Source: Lacticaseibacillus nasuensis JCM 17158 (GTDB lineage Bacteria; Bacillota; Bacilli; Lactobacillales; Lactobacillaceae). Taken from it: DNA of 64,000 bases. The stretch's first letter is position 1, and every line of letters begins with the position of its first letter. The notes below the pieces were generated by a model. It worked only from the letters and a program-made list of their open reading frames with translations, did no database searches and was not told the DNA's origin. The position numbers and the translations under genes were made by a program. Where the stretch lies: the NCBI RefSeq assembly GCF_001434705.1, contig NZ_AZDJ01000022.1:134998-198997 (forward strand). The letters are read 5' to 3'. Shown here one piece after another: positions 53,266 through 60,527 of this stretch.

Positions 53266-53514
53266 ATGTACGATATTAGTCACGCGCCAAGCCCCGGTGT
53301 GGGCGGCGCCACTGTCACGTATCTGTTTGTTGATAAGGATAATCCGAAAATCACCCAGCGTGTTCACCTCAGCGGCATCGATTACTTCGTCCACGCCGAT
53401 AGCATTGCGCTGTTGGGCGCCGGTTTGGAGATGTTCTATGCCAACATGCGCCTGAACCACGCCTGGGTGTATATCGTTGACGACTACGACTTGACGGAAT
53501 TGAAAGAATTGTAG
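53266..53514 (+). CDS. Small protein, unknown, in the lysozyme operon
   Basis: An 82-residue protein (MYDISHAPSPGVGGATVTYLFVDKDNP...) with acidic C-terminus (VDDYDLTELKEL) and no membrane span. AAAGGAG precedes the ATG. No family recognised. Confidence 0.65.
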   Translation: MYDISHAPSPGVGGATVTYLFVDKDNPKITQRVHLSGIDYFVHADSIALLGAGLEMFYANMRLNHAWVYIVDDYDLTELKEL

Positions 53515-53522
53515 GCGCCGCC

Positions 53523-53738
53523 ATGAGAAACTATGATTTAGTCTTTCGCGGCACCGACTACAACGAATATCACGTGCGCATTCACAACGCCACTGCCGAG
53601 CTAACGCCTGCGCAGGTGAAACAAGCCATGTTGATGATTGGCGGCAGCCTCGCCTTTAAAACCGAGGCGGTGTACACGCGCGATCAACTGCGCCGCGTCT
53701 ATGTCACCGACACCACCGTCCGGAACCTGTTAAATTAA
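53523..53738 (+). CDS. DUF2922-like small protein
   Basis: A 71-residue protein (MRNYDLVFRGTDYNEYHVRIHNATAELTPAQVKQAMLMIGG) with the same layout as the DUF2922 protein at 52984: an opening beta hairpin, then a helix with xxVKQAM. Starts 8 bp after the previous stop with a weak SD, so translation is probably coupled. Confidence 0.65.
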   Translation: MRNYDLVFRGTDYNEYHVRIHNATAELTPAQVKQAMLMIGGSLAFKTEAVYTRDQLRRVYVTDTTVRNLLN

Positions 53739-53837
53739 TCTCCACTCGGTGCGCCCCCCTGCCCGCGCAGACCGCCGTGGCCTCGCGGGTGGTGACGACG
53801 CATCGAATCCGCACTATTTTTAGAAAGGAGTCTCATC

Positions 53838-54008
53838 ATGGATGCAGAAACAGTCAAAATCATCCTTGAGCAGGCAGGCGGCTTCGCCATTGCGATGGTG
53901 GTGCTCCTGCGCCTCGAGAAGAAGTTCGACGTGCTGACCACCGAGATCCAGAAATTACTGATCGAACTCGACCGCTTCCTCACCAACGAAGGAGGGAAAA
54001 CAAAATGA
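53838..54008 (+). CDS. YvrJ family single-span protein, holin-like
   Basis: A 56-residue protein, [20 protein letters not shown] followed by [20 protein letters not shown]; one hydrophobic segment (about residues 12-27) then a charged helix. This is the YvrJ pattern. The stop overlaps the start of the lysozyme gene (ATGA). Small size, one span and coupling to a leaderless endolysin suggest a holin or membrane-delivery role; this is inference. Confidence 0.75.
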
Positions 54009-54928
54009 CGCTCAACGGCATCGATGTTTCCAGTCACAATCCCCTCGACCTCACGAAGGTGCCCGGCGACTTCGCCATCATCAAGGCCACCGAAGGCACC
54101 AGCTACACCAATCCGCTGATGGCCAACCACATCAAACAAGCTAAGGCCGCGGGCAAATTATTCGGCCTGTATCATTACCAAACCACCGCCGATCCGGTGG
54201 CCGAGGCCAAGTATTTCCTCAGCAAAAGCCAGCCGTATGTCGGCCAAGGCATCTTGGCGTTAGACTTCGAGGCGGCCGGCTTGTTGAACAGTGCCGGGCC
54301 GGCCAAGGCGTTGAAGTTTCTCCAGTACATTCAGCAACAAACTGGCGTGCGCATGTTCTTGTACATTAGCCTCAGTCCCGCCAACACGCTGAACTGGAGT
54401 AGCGTCGCCAAGACTTATCCGCTGTGGGTGGCCCAATATAATTCAATGGCCACGGTCAACGGCTACCAAACCCGTGCGCTCAACGGCACGCCCAAGTATT
54501 GGGGCAAAGCATTGTTGCATCAATACACCAGCGCCGGCCGCCTAGCCGGCTATGCGGGCAATCTCGACCTCGATCGGTTCGATGGCGACAAGGCACTGTG
54601 GGCGGCGTGGGCCCGCGGCAGCGTGGCCGCGCCAGCCAAACCTGCCACTTCTTCGCCGGCCAAAGTTGCCACCCCGGCCGTGACCTGGCACAAAGAAACC
54701 GGTACGTTCACCCCGGATCGCGCGATCAATCTGCGCACCGCGGCCAGCACCAGTGGCAAATTGATCGCCGTGATCAAGGCCGGTCAACAAATCAAGTACG
54801 ACGCCTTCGCCTATGCCGGCGGCTATGTCTGGCTGCGGCAGCCACGCAGCGGTGGCAGCTTTGGTTATCTCGCCTCGGGCAATGCCAGCGGGAATAAGCG
54901 GTTGAATTATTGGGGGAAGTTTAGCTAA
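54005..54928 (+). CDS. GH25 lysozyme/endolysin with SH3b domain
   Basis: A 307-residue muramidase. The GH25 barrel spans about residues 1-195: GIDVSSHN (Asp7), [21 protein letters not shown] (Asp87, Glu89) and [23 protein letters not shown] Pro/Ala/Ser linker (about 200-225) leads to an SH3b wall-binding domain (about 230-307: [28 protein letters not shown]). No signal peptide, as in phage endolysins. A ribosome-binding site (GAAGGAGG) lies inside the YvrJ end, and a strong terminator follows. Confidence 0.92.
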
Positions 54929-54946
54929 CGAGCAAGAGATATGTAG

Positions 54947-54984
54947 CGCCCAGTGGCCGAGAAATTGGCCGCTGGGCGTTTTTT
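54947..54984 (+). terminator. Terminator of the DUF1659-lysozyme operon
   Basis: A 12-bp stem with one mismatch (54947-54958, 54967-54978) followed by six U residues. Confidence 0.88.
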
Positions 54985-55105
54985 GCGTGCTTTCATTTTC
55001 GGAAGATCCCGAATACTGCCTTCGGACCGTGCCGATAAACCAACTTGCCAATTACTAGCCACTGTATAGTTAATGTGATAGTATTCGGTGGTAGGAGGCG
55101 ACTTC

Positions 55106-55384
55106 ATGACCACTAAGAAAAAAGCAGTCATTACTGCACGAGTTGATCTGGACACTAAGGAACGCGCGCGCCAGGTGTTCGAGAATGCGGGTTTAGATAT
55201 GACAACTGCGATTAATATCTATTTGAAAAAAGCAATTGCAGTCAACGGAGTCCCATTTCCCGTCACTGCGAACGACGCTCTTGATGCTGCAACCTTGAAG
55301 GCACATGACGAAATTAAACATGGCGACTATGATAGTTTCGCTAGTGTTGATGATTGGTATCAGGATCTGACTCATGGAGATTAG
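55106..55384 (+). CDS. RelB/DinJ family antitoxin
   Basis: A 92-residue ribbon-helix-helix antitoxin (KKAVITARVDLDTKERARQVFENAGLDMTTAINIYLKKAIAVNGVPF). GTAGGAGG precedes the ATG. It overlaps the toxin gene by 11 bp. Lower G+C than the backbone. Confidence 0.92.
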   Translation: MTTKKKAVITARVDLDTKERARQVFENAGLDMTTAINIYLKKAIAVNGVPFPVTANDALDAATLKAHDEIKHGDYDSFASVDDWYQDLTHGD

Positions 55385-55661
55385 GCAAACCAAGCTCTTC
55401 AAGAAGCAAGCACAGGCCATGCAAAAACGCGGCGCAAATCTATTAGAATTACGATCCGCTGTAGAAATAATCCTGACAAATAACCAGGCCGAACTTGCAA
55501 AGTTGGGTGACCACGCTTTAAAAGGACGGCTTAAGGGTGATCGAGAGTTACACATTGCTGGCCGTGGTGACTGGCTGCTCAGATACCGAATCACGAAAAC
55601 CGAGGTGACATTGTTGCTGTTGGCAACTGGATCTCATCGCACCGTCTTAAACATTGAATAA
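55374..55661 (+). CDS. YafQ family toxin
   Basis: A 95-residue RelE-superfamily mRNA interferase: MEIRQTKLFKKQAQAMQKRGANL, DHALKGRLKGDRELHIAGRGDWLLRYRI and LLLATGSHRTVLN, matching YafQ with its catalytic His residues (DHALKG, ELHI, GSH). It acts at the ribosome when DinJ is degraded. Confidence 0.92.
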   Translation: MEIRQTKLFKKQAQAMQKRGANLLELRSAVEIILTNNQAELAKLGDHALKGRLKGDRELHIAGRGDWLLRYRITKTEVTLLLLATGSHRTVLNIE

Positions 55662-55741
55662 GGTCAAAGACGCAAATTCGAGAAAGTCGTTACCTGTATG
55701 TCAGTCTTGGCCAGCCAAAAAGAACATGCTATAATCAAGAC

Positions 55742-55863
55742 ATAAAGAGAGCGCAACCTTTGCACAGGTCACGCTCCCTGCAGAACCGTTTAAAGAACGG
55801 TAGTCAATTTTAGCTAAGCATTAAGCCGCTATAATCTCGCAAAAGTTATCAGGCGGCTTTTTG
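55742..55863 (+). ncRNA. Unit 1 antitoxin-type RNA
   Basis: Promoter TTGGCC (55707-55712), 17-bp spacer, TATAAT (55730-55735, with TGC in front). The predicted ~122-nt RNA folds into hairpin 1 (GAGCGCAACCT with AGGTCACGCTC), hairpin 2 (ACCGTT/AACGGT) and a terminator (AAGCCGC/GCGGCTTTTT). It ends 8 nt before the stop codon of a truncated peptide gene on the other strand. Antitoxin role inferred from the convergent layout. Confidence 0.72.
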
Positions 55864-55870
55864 CTTGCTT

Positions 55871-55999
55871 TCATTTTCGGAATATTCCGAACGCCATCAT
55901 CAGGCCGCGCACTGCGTATAGCAGGCGGGTCAGTGCCTTGATCAGACATGTTGCCACGTTGACCAAGACGATTGTGGGATCGATAATGCAGCCTTTCAT
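55871..55999 (-). pseudogene. Unit 1, 5'-truncated hydrophobic peptide gene
   Basis: The last ~35 codons match the intact peptides (VLVNVATCLIKALTRLLYAV...MMAFGIFRK). The 5' part with ribosome-binding site, leader and promoter is replaced by CGATAATGCA...; a 42-codon frame from ATG 55999 remains but lacks an SD. Probably silent. Confidence 0.65.
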
Positions 56000-56064
56000 C
56001 TCGTAAAAGGGTTGTCTCAATTGACAGTCTTGGCCAGTCAAAAAGATCATGATATAATCAGCAT

Positions 56065-56186
56065 ATAAAGAGAGCGCAACCTTTGCAGAGGTCACGCTCC
56101 CTGCAGAACCGTTTAAAGAACGGTGGTCAATTTAAGCTAAGCATCAAGCCGCTATAACTTCCCAAAAGTAATGGAGCGGCTTTTTG
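56065..56186 (+). ncRNA. Unit 2 antitoxin-type RNA
   Basis: Same promoter (TTGGCC 56030-56035, TATAAT 56053-56058, 17-bp spacer), same three hairpins. It lies exactly 323 bp from unit 1. Terminator at 56146-56185. Confidence 0.72.
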
Positions 56187-56193
56187 CTTGCTT

Positions 56194-56322
56194 TCATTTT
56201 CGGAATATTCCGAACGCCATCATCAGGCCGCGCACCGCATATAGCAGGCGGGTCAGTGCCTTGACCAAACATGTTGCCACGTTGACCAGGACGATTGTGG
56301 GATCGATAATGCACCCTTTCAT
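56194..56322 (-). pseudogene. Unit 2, 5'-truncated hydrophobic peptide gene
   Basis: Same truncation point and same replacement sequence as unit 1, so units 1 and 2 arose by duplication after the deletion. 42-codon residual frame without SD. Confidence 0.65.
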
Positions 56323-56387
56323 CTCGTAAAAGGGTTGTCTCAATCGACAGTCTTGGCCAGTCAAAAAGAACATGCTATAATCAAGAC

Positions 56388-56509
56388 ATAAAAGGAGCGC
56401 AACCTTTGCCGAGGTTACGCTCCCTGCAGAGCCGTTTAAAGAACGGTGGTCAATTTAAGCTAAGCATTAAGCCGCTACAATCTTCCAAAAGTAATGAGGC
56501 GGCTTTTTG
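56388..56509 (+). ncRNA. Unit 3 antitoxin-type RNA
   Basis: Promoter TTGGCC (56353-56358), 17-bp spacer, TATAAT (56376-56381). Hairpin 1 GGAGCG...CGCTCC, hairpin 2, terminator 56469-56508. Ends 7 nt before the stop codon of an intact peptide gene. Confidence 0.75.
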
Positions 56510-56516
56510 CTTGCTT

Positions 56517-56663
56517 TCATTTTCGGAATATTCCGAACGCCATCATCAGGCCGTGCGCTGCGTAAAGCAGGCGGGTCAGTGCCTTGATCAAACATGTTGC
56601 CACGTTGACCAGGACGACCATCGTTCCGATGACAGCCGTGATTGATACCAACGCACCAATCAC
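56517..56663 (-). CDS. Unit 3 hydrophobic 48-residue peptide, type I toxin-like
   Basis: Starts at GTG 56663, 13 nt after AAAGGAG, and reads VIGALVSITAVIGTMVVLVN, then VATCLIKALTRLLYAAHGLM, then MAFGIFRK: a hydrophobic N-terminal span of about 24 residues, an amphipathic basic segment and a basic C-terminus, as in small membrane-acting type I toxins. Among the three intact copies the substitutions keep this frame hydrophobic. A 93-codon frame overlapping in another phase is also open but has no SD. Preceded by a ~105-nt leader. Confidence 0.7.
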   Translation of the reverse strand: MIGALVSITAVIGTMVVLVNVATCLIKALTRLLYAAHGLMMAFGIFRK

Positions 56664-56708
56664 AAGCTTCTCTGTACTCCTTTCTAATAGAATCTGATAC
56701 CAAGGTTG

Positions 56709-56723
56709 TTACACCATGGGCAT
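56709..56723 (-). promoter_or_regulatory. Conserved leader mini-ORF of the unit 3 toxin
   Basis: In the toxin leader, ATG-CCC-ATG-GTG-TAA follows GAAGGTG. The SD-like element and the end (ATGGTGTAA) are kept in units 3, 4 and 7 and in the decayed unit 5. It could control toxin translation. Confidence 0.45.
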
Positions 56724-56775
56724 CACCTTCTTTCGAAGTTCGTACCACCGCTCATTTAACTTTTCTGCACGTTAT

Positions 56776-56804
56776 ATTCTATCAGGTTAATCGCGAGCTG
56801 CCTA
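56776..56804 (-). promoter_or_regulatory. Promoter of the unit 3 toxin gene
   Basis: TAGGCA (56799-56804), 17-bp spacer, extended -10 TGA-TAGAAT (-10 at 56776-56781) on the minus strand. Same elements occur before units 4 and 7. Confidence 0.6.
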
Positions 56805-56893
56805 GCGGTTCAGATGATGTCACCGTTCCTCTTGTACGAGGATGTTCCATCGACAGTCTTGGCCAGTCAAAAAGAACATGCTATAATCAAGAC

Positions 56894-57015
56894 ATAAAAG
56901 GAGCGCAACCTTGGCCGAGGTCACGCTCCCTGCAGAACCGTTTAAAGAACGGTGGTCAATTACAGACAAGCATTAAGCCGCTATAATCTCGCAAAAGTTA
57001 TGAGGCGGCTTTTTG
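56894..57015 (+). ncRNA. Unit 4 antitoxin-type RNA
   Basis: Promoter TTGGCC (56859-56864), 17-bp spacer, TATAAT (56882-56887). Same hairpins and terminator; ends 8 nt before the unit 4 stop codon. Confidence 0.75.
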
Positions 57016-57022
57016 CTTGCTT

Positions 57023-57169
57023 TCATTTTCGGAATATTCCGAACGCCATCATCAGGCCGCGCACTGCGTATAGCAGGCGGGTCAGTGCCTGGATCAAACA
57101 TGTTGCCACGTTGACCAGGACGACCATCGTTCCGATGACAGCCGTGATTGATACGAGCGCACCAATCAC
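57023..57169 (-). CDS. Unit 4 hydrophobic 48-residue peptide, type I toxin-like
   Basis: GTG start at 57169, 13 nt after AAAGGAG. Differs from unit 3 at a few positions (Lys to Gln in LIQALTRL; AVRG for AAHG). Leader and mini-ORF are conserved. Context and interpretation as for unit 3. Confidence 0.7.
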   Translation of the reverse strand: MIGALVSITAVIGTMVVLVNVATCLIQALTRLLYAVRGLMMAFGIFRK

Positions 57170-57281
57170 AAGCTAAGCTGTACTCCTTTCTAATAGATTC
57201 TGATACCGTGGTTATTACACCATGGGCATCACCTTCTTTCGAAGTTCGTACCACCGCTCATTTAACTTTTCTGCACGTTAT

Positions 57282-57310
57282 ATTCTATCAGGGGAGCCGC
57301 TAGTTGCCTA
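57282..57310 (-). promoter_or_regulatory. Promoter of the unit 4 toxin gene
   Basis: TAGGCA (57305-57310), 17-bp spacer, TGA-TAGAAT (-10 at 57282-57287) on the minus strand. Confidence 0.6.
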
Positions 57311-57877
57311 CCGATTCAAATGATTCTGCAATCTCTTCACCATCTAGATGTCATGGTCAGGTCAGCCACTGCTCGCCCCTTACCAGCGGAAGCTTTTCAC
57401 AAAGTAGCTTAATTCTCATGTACTTCCGATGAATAGCCGATAGCCCGCTTATCTAATTAATAACAAGAACGAAAACGATCAATTAAAATTTTGGTGCCAT
57501 TCTGGATATTTTCGCGACGAAAAGCATTCGAGTTATCCACTTATTTCAACAGTTTGGATCTGTACAAGACTGATTATTCTTGGCTACATAGAAAATAAAA
57601 TAATGTATCGTCGGGATGTTTTCAAACTGATCCCCGCCTGCTAAACTCAGGTGGACTCTTGTGAATTATATTATTATTTCGGCGAATATTGGTTGACACC
57701 TCGTCTTTGATGAGGCATGGTTAGAAGGTCGCAATTTTCTATTCCGGCCGAATATCGGCAGGTTAATCGCATATACATACGAGGTGTTGGCTGGTTATCG
57801 CCCGCGTAGCCACTCGCAAGGCCACAGGCGCGAACCCGCTCGAGCCCATCAACATCACTACCGCAGGAGGATTATCA
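57311..57877. other. A+T-rich 567-bp gap, no gene seen
   Basis: No frame with a ribosome-binding site. It contains ATTGGTTGACA followed by a small hairpin (CCTC...GAGG) near 57688-57720, a layout repeated near 59708-59745. It presumably carries the promoter of the gene at 57878. Confidence 0.5.
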
Positions 57878-58171
57878 ATGAACGAAAAGGAAAGCCACGA
57901 GCGTCAAGTTGCGTTTCTCCAAGCCCACGAAGCACAAATTACCCGATTCATCCAAACTAAAGAAGCCTCAACTGTGGCGAAGGTCGAATACAATTGGCGG
58001 ACCGTCGCCGCCCAGTCGAGCATGGTCTATGAATATCCCTACCTGGCCGTCGACGTCACCTGTTACAATAACAAACATAAGCAGATTGACTGCTACCGCA
58101 TGTCCATTCACCCTGACAATGTCGATCACCCAACGGCCATCCTCAATATCGACGGCATCGACGTCGACTAG
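57878..58171 (+). CDS. Small soluble protein, unknown
   Basis: A 97-residue protein (MNEKESHERQVAFLQAHEAQITRFIQTKEASTVAKVEYNWRTVAAQSS...) with a helical N-terminal half and a beta-rich second half ending ILNIDGIDVD. GCAGGAGG lies 7 nt before the ATG, so it is likely real. It interrupts the toxin array; no family recognised. Confidence 0.6.
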   Translation: MNEKESHERQVAFLQAHEAQITRFIQTKEASTVAKVEYNWRTVAAQSSMVYEYPYLAVDVTCYNNKHKQIDCYRMSIHPDNVDHPTAILNIDGIDVD

Positions 58172-58329
58172 GCGACTGGCAGTTCGGCGCCAGCCGATTT
58201 TTCCGGAATTATCCCCACGATTTAATTACCATTTCTACGCGGAAAATGTGCTCGGGGCAAGAGCTAATCGCCTAACATCCCATACGATATTTCTTATCTT
58301 CTGACAATGGATTTTCTTGGTAAAAATGC

Positions 58330-58358
58330 TTGGTAGTAACGTCCCAACATGCTATAAT
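58330..58358 (+). promoter_or_regulatory. Unit 5 diverged antitoxin promoter
   Basis: TTGGTA (58330-58335), 17-bp spacer, TGC-TATAAT (58353-58358), very like the promoters of units 1-4. The RNA downstream is different: a hairpin GAAGCAAT...ATTGCTTT (to about 58401) replaces the usual ones. Confidence 0.6.
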
Positions 58359-58433
58359 CAAACCACGCAGGAAGCAATCAAGCAGCCTGCTCATTGCTTT
58401 GATCGATCACCGTGTACCACAATCGACCAACCG

Positions 58434-58575
58434 TTACACCAAACAGTTGGTTGATGTCTTGATGAACTGCGTTGTCCCGTTAACCAAGCAGATTAGGATT
58501 CTACTTCGCTGTACTCCTTTCTACTAGATTCTGATACCGAGGTTGTTACACCATATGAGCATCACCTTCTTTCGA
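58434..58575 (-). pseudogene. Unit 5 decayed peptide gene and leader
   Basis: The leader (AGAAAGGAGTAC and ATGGTGTAAC) is intact, but the coding part is shortened and diverged: a frame reading ILICLVNGTTQFIKTSTNCL aligns loosely with VVLVNVATCLIKALT and then stops at 58434. The start region is lost. Confidence 0.5.
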
Positions 58576-58626
58576 GGTTCGATATCATAACTTAACTGGT
58601 CGAACGAGTATGCGCCATTTCATCAG

Positions 58627-58752
58627 GACGTAAAGAGAGCGCAACCTTGGCAGAGGTCACGCTCCCTGCAGAACCGTTTAAAGAACGGTGGCCAATTTTA
58701 GCTAAGCATTAAGCCGCTGCAACTCGCCAAAAGTTATCAGGCGGCTTTTTGC
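58627..58752 (+). ncRNA. Unit 6 antitoxin RNA sequence without promoter
   Basis: The body of the RNA (hairpins and terminator) matches the other units, but TTGGCC/TATAAT upstream are replaced by unit 5 sequence. Probably not transcribed from its own promoter. Confidence 0.5.
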
Positions 58753-58758
58753 TTACTT

Positions 58759-58815
58759 GTATTTTCGGAATATTCCGAACGCCATCATCAGGCCGCGCAC
58801 TGCGTAAAGCGGTCT
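58759..58815 (-). pseudogene. Unit 6 remnant of the peptide C-terminus
   Basis: About 17 codons (AVRGLMMAFGIF region) remain; the stop codon is mutated (GTA for TCA on the plus strand) and the 5' part is deleted. Confidence 0.6.
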
Positions 58816-58880
58816 ATTCTACTAGACTTAGATTCAACGGCAGTCTTGGCCAGCCAAAGAGAACATGATATAATCAGCAT

Positions 58881-59003
58881 ATAAAGAGAGCGCAACCTCC
58901 GTAAAAGGTCACGCCCCCTGCAGAACCGTTTAAAGAACGGTGGCCAATTTTAGACAAGCATTAAGCCGCTATAACTCGCCAAAAGTCATGAGGCGGCTTT
59001 TTG
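58881..59003 (+). ncRNA. Unit 7 antitoxin-type RNA
   Basis: Promoter TTGGCC (58846-58851), 17-bp spacer, TATAAT (58869-58874). Hairpin 1 is altered (CTCCGTAAAAGG; CGCCCC), hairpin 2 and terminator are conserved. Ends 8 nt before the unit 7 stop codon. Confidence 0.72.
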
Positions 59004-59010
59004 CTTGCTT

Positions 59011-59157
59011 TCATTTTCGGAATGTTCCGAACGCCATCATCAGACCGTGCACCGCATATAGCAGGCGGGTCAGTCCCTTGATCAAACATGTTGCCACATT
59101 GACCAGGACGACCATCGTGCCGATGACGGCCGTGATTGATACGAGCGCACCAATCAC
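59011..59157 (-). CDS. Unit 7 hydrophobic 48-residue peptide, type I toxin-like
   Basis: GTG start at 59157, 13 nt after AAAGGAG. Same hydrophobic span as units 3 and 4; changes include LIKGLTRL, AVHG and FGTFRK near the C-terminus. Altered hairpin 1 in its antisense partner raises the possibility of unit-specific pairing. Confidence 0.7.
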   Translation of the reverse strand: MIGALVSITAVIGTMVVLVNVATCLIKGLTRLLYAVHGLMMAFGTFRK

Positions 59158-59270
59158 AAGCTACGTTGTACTCCTTTCTAACAGATTCTGATACCAAGGT
59201 TGTTACACCATGGGCATCACCCTCTTTCGAAGTTCGTACCACCGCTCATTTAACTTTTCTGCACGTAATA

Positions 59271-59298
59271 TTTTACCAGATACAGCGCTGAATGCCTA
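59271..59298 (-). promoter_or_regulatory. Promoter of the unit 7 toxin gene
   Basis: TAGGCA (59293-59298), 16-bp spacer, TGG-TAAAAT (-10 at 59271-59276) on the minus strand. Confidence 0.55.
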
Positions 59299-59816
59299 CT
59301 GTTTCAAGGGATTCAGCGTTTTCTTATGTTACCAGAACTGAGTTGATCGGGTTGCCACCTGACCACCCATATATTTCCCGGGTTAATCACAGCGATCAGC
59401 CCAGGCCGAGTATTTCACAAGCGGCCCATCATAGCCTCGTCATGAAACGAATCGTATACTTCCTTCGTTCCGTTTATAATAACGATTATTCCAACTGCAA
59501 CATAATAATTACCCAGGAAATTTTCCCCGGTCCGTTTACCCTAGGAAATCCGGGATAACAGCTCACATCCCCATTATTTCATATCCAAATGCGGCAATCC
59601 ATGGACAATTCAGCCAACATAAAATAATATATTTCCAATTCACCGCATTCAGGCCTGTCCACCAGTCCCCGCCCCCAAAAACTTTGTGAAAAAATCCAAT
59701 TTTCCGGTAAAGATTGGTTGACATCACGCCCGGATTGGCGCAAGGTAGATATGGCCTGAATCTCTACTCCTATAAGATCATTGGTCACTATGTCAGCATC
59801 CCCCAAATGATTCACA
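59299..59816. other. A+T-rich 518-bp gap, no gene seen
   Basis: Short frames only, without ribosome-binding sites. ATTGGTTGACA followed by a hairpin (CGCC...GGCG) near 59708-59745 resembles the one at 57688. Transcription from it would end at the 59817-59861 terminator. Confidence 0.5.
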
Positions 59817-59861
59817 AAAGCACCCCCGGTAGCGCTCGTCTCGCGCTGCTGGGGGTGCTTT
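59817..59861. terminator. Terminator after the AP2 gene
   Basis: An 11-bp perfect stem AAAGCACCCCC/GGGGGTGCTTT (59817-59827, 59851-59861) with an inner AGCGC/GCGCT stem. U residues on both strands. Confidence 0.82.
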
Positions 59862-59879
59862 CTTCGTATCTTTCAGTCC

Positions 59880-60374
59880 TTACTGCTTGTGCTTGCCGAG
59901 GTATTTCTTCTCGGCTTCCCGCCGCAATTGCACGGCTTCTTGATAACTGTCGCACATCTTCAACAAGACGTAGCGGCCTTGATAGAACAATCGCGTCGCC
60001 CAGCGGCCGCTGGCGCGGTCGAAGGAAACCCCCACGACGCCAGAGCGATTCCGCTTGCCGCGGTGCAGCGACGCGTAGTACACGCCGTCTTCGTTCTTCA
60101 AGGTCTGCGCGCCGTTATGTTGTTGCGCAATGAACGCGGTGTTCTGCTTCGCCAGGCGTTGCGAGTTCTCGCGCCTGATGCACCCGCAACTATTGACGAC
60201 GCCGTGGCGCATGGCATACCCATCGACCACGACTTTATTTCCGCAATCACACTGACACAGCCAAGCGGCATTGCCGTTCTTCTTCGTGCCTTGGCGCTTA
60301 ATCACGGTGAGCCGCCCAAAGCGTTGGCCGACTAGGTCGATGGCGCGGGTTCGATGTTGCGTTGAGTCTGCCAT
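59880..60374 (-). CDS. AP2-domain DNA-binding protein with Cys motif
   Basis: A 164-residue basic protein. After LVGQRFGRLTVIKRQG comes a Cys cluster (WLCQCDCGN...SCGCI) that probably binds zinc, then a C-terminal AP2-like domain (GVVGVSFDRASGRWATRLFYQGRYVLLKMCDSYQEA). Such proteins are common in phages and prophages, related to AP2/HNH homing enzymes, but no HNH nuclease motif is present. AAAGGAGGTG precedes the ATG at 60374. Confidence 0.78.
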   Translation of the reverse strand: MADSTQHRTRAIDLVGQRFGRLTVIKRQGTKKNGNAAWLCQCDCGNKVVVDGYAMRHGVVNSCGCIRRENSQRLAKQNTAFIAQQHNGAQTLKNEDGVYYASLHRGKRNRSGVVGVSFDRASGRWATRLFYQGRYVLLKMCDSYQEAVQLRREAEKKYLGKHKQ

Positions 60375-60527
60375 CGGCTCACCTCCTTTATTCACATCTA
60401 TGCCTAACTGGTTCGGTATTTGGTCGCAATTCGGCCAAGAATGCCAAGCCGGATGCAGGTCAGGCGGCTGGCGCACTGACGCTAACGGCTTCACTTTCAT
60501 GGCGTTACTCTCCTGTTTTCCTGTTCC

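Noticed and set aside
56467-56748. 93-codon open frame on the minus strand, repeated at 56973-57254 and 58961-59242
   Set aside because: It overlaps the 48-residue hydrophobic frame in another phase, has no ribosome-binding site, and its sequence (many Arg/Gly/Asp, no pattern) looks like a shadow. It is open in three copies only because the copies are recent duplicates.
52426-59300. Complete prophage
   Set aside because: An endolysin and AP2-type proteins occur, but there is no integrase, terminase, portal, capsid or tail gene and no att pair was seen.
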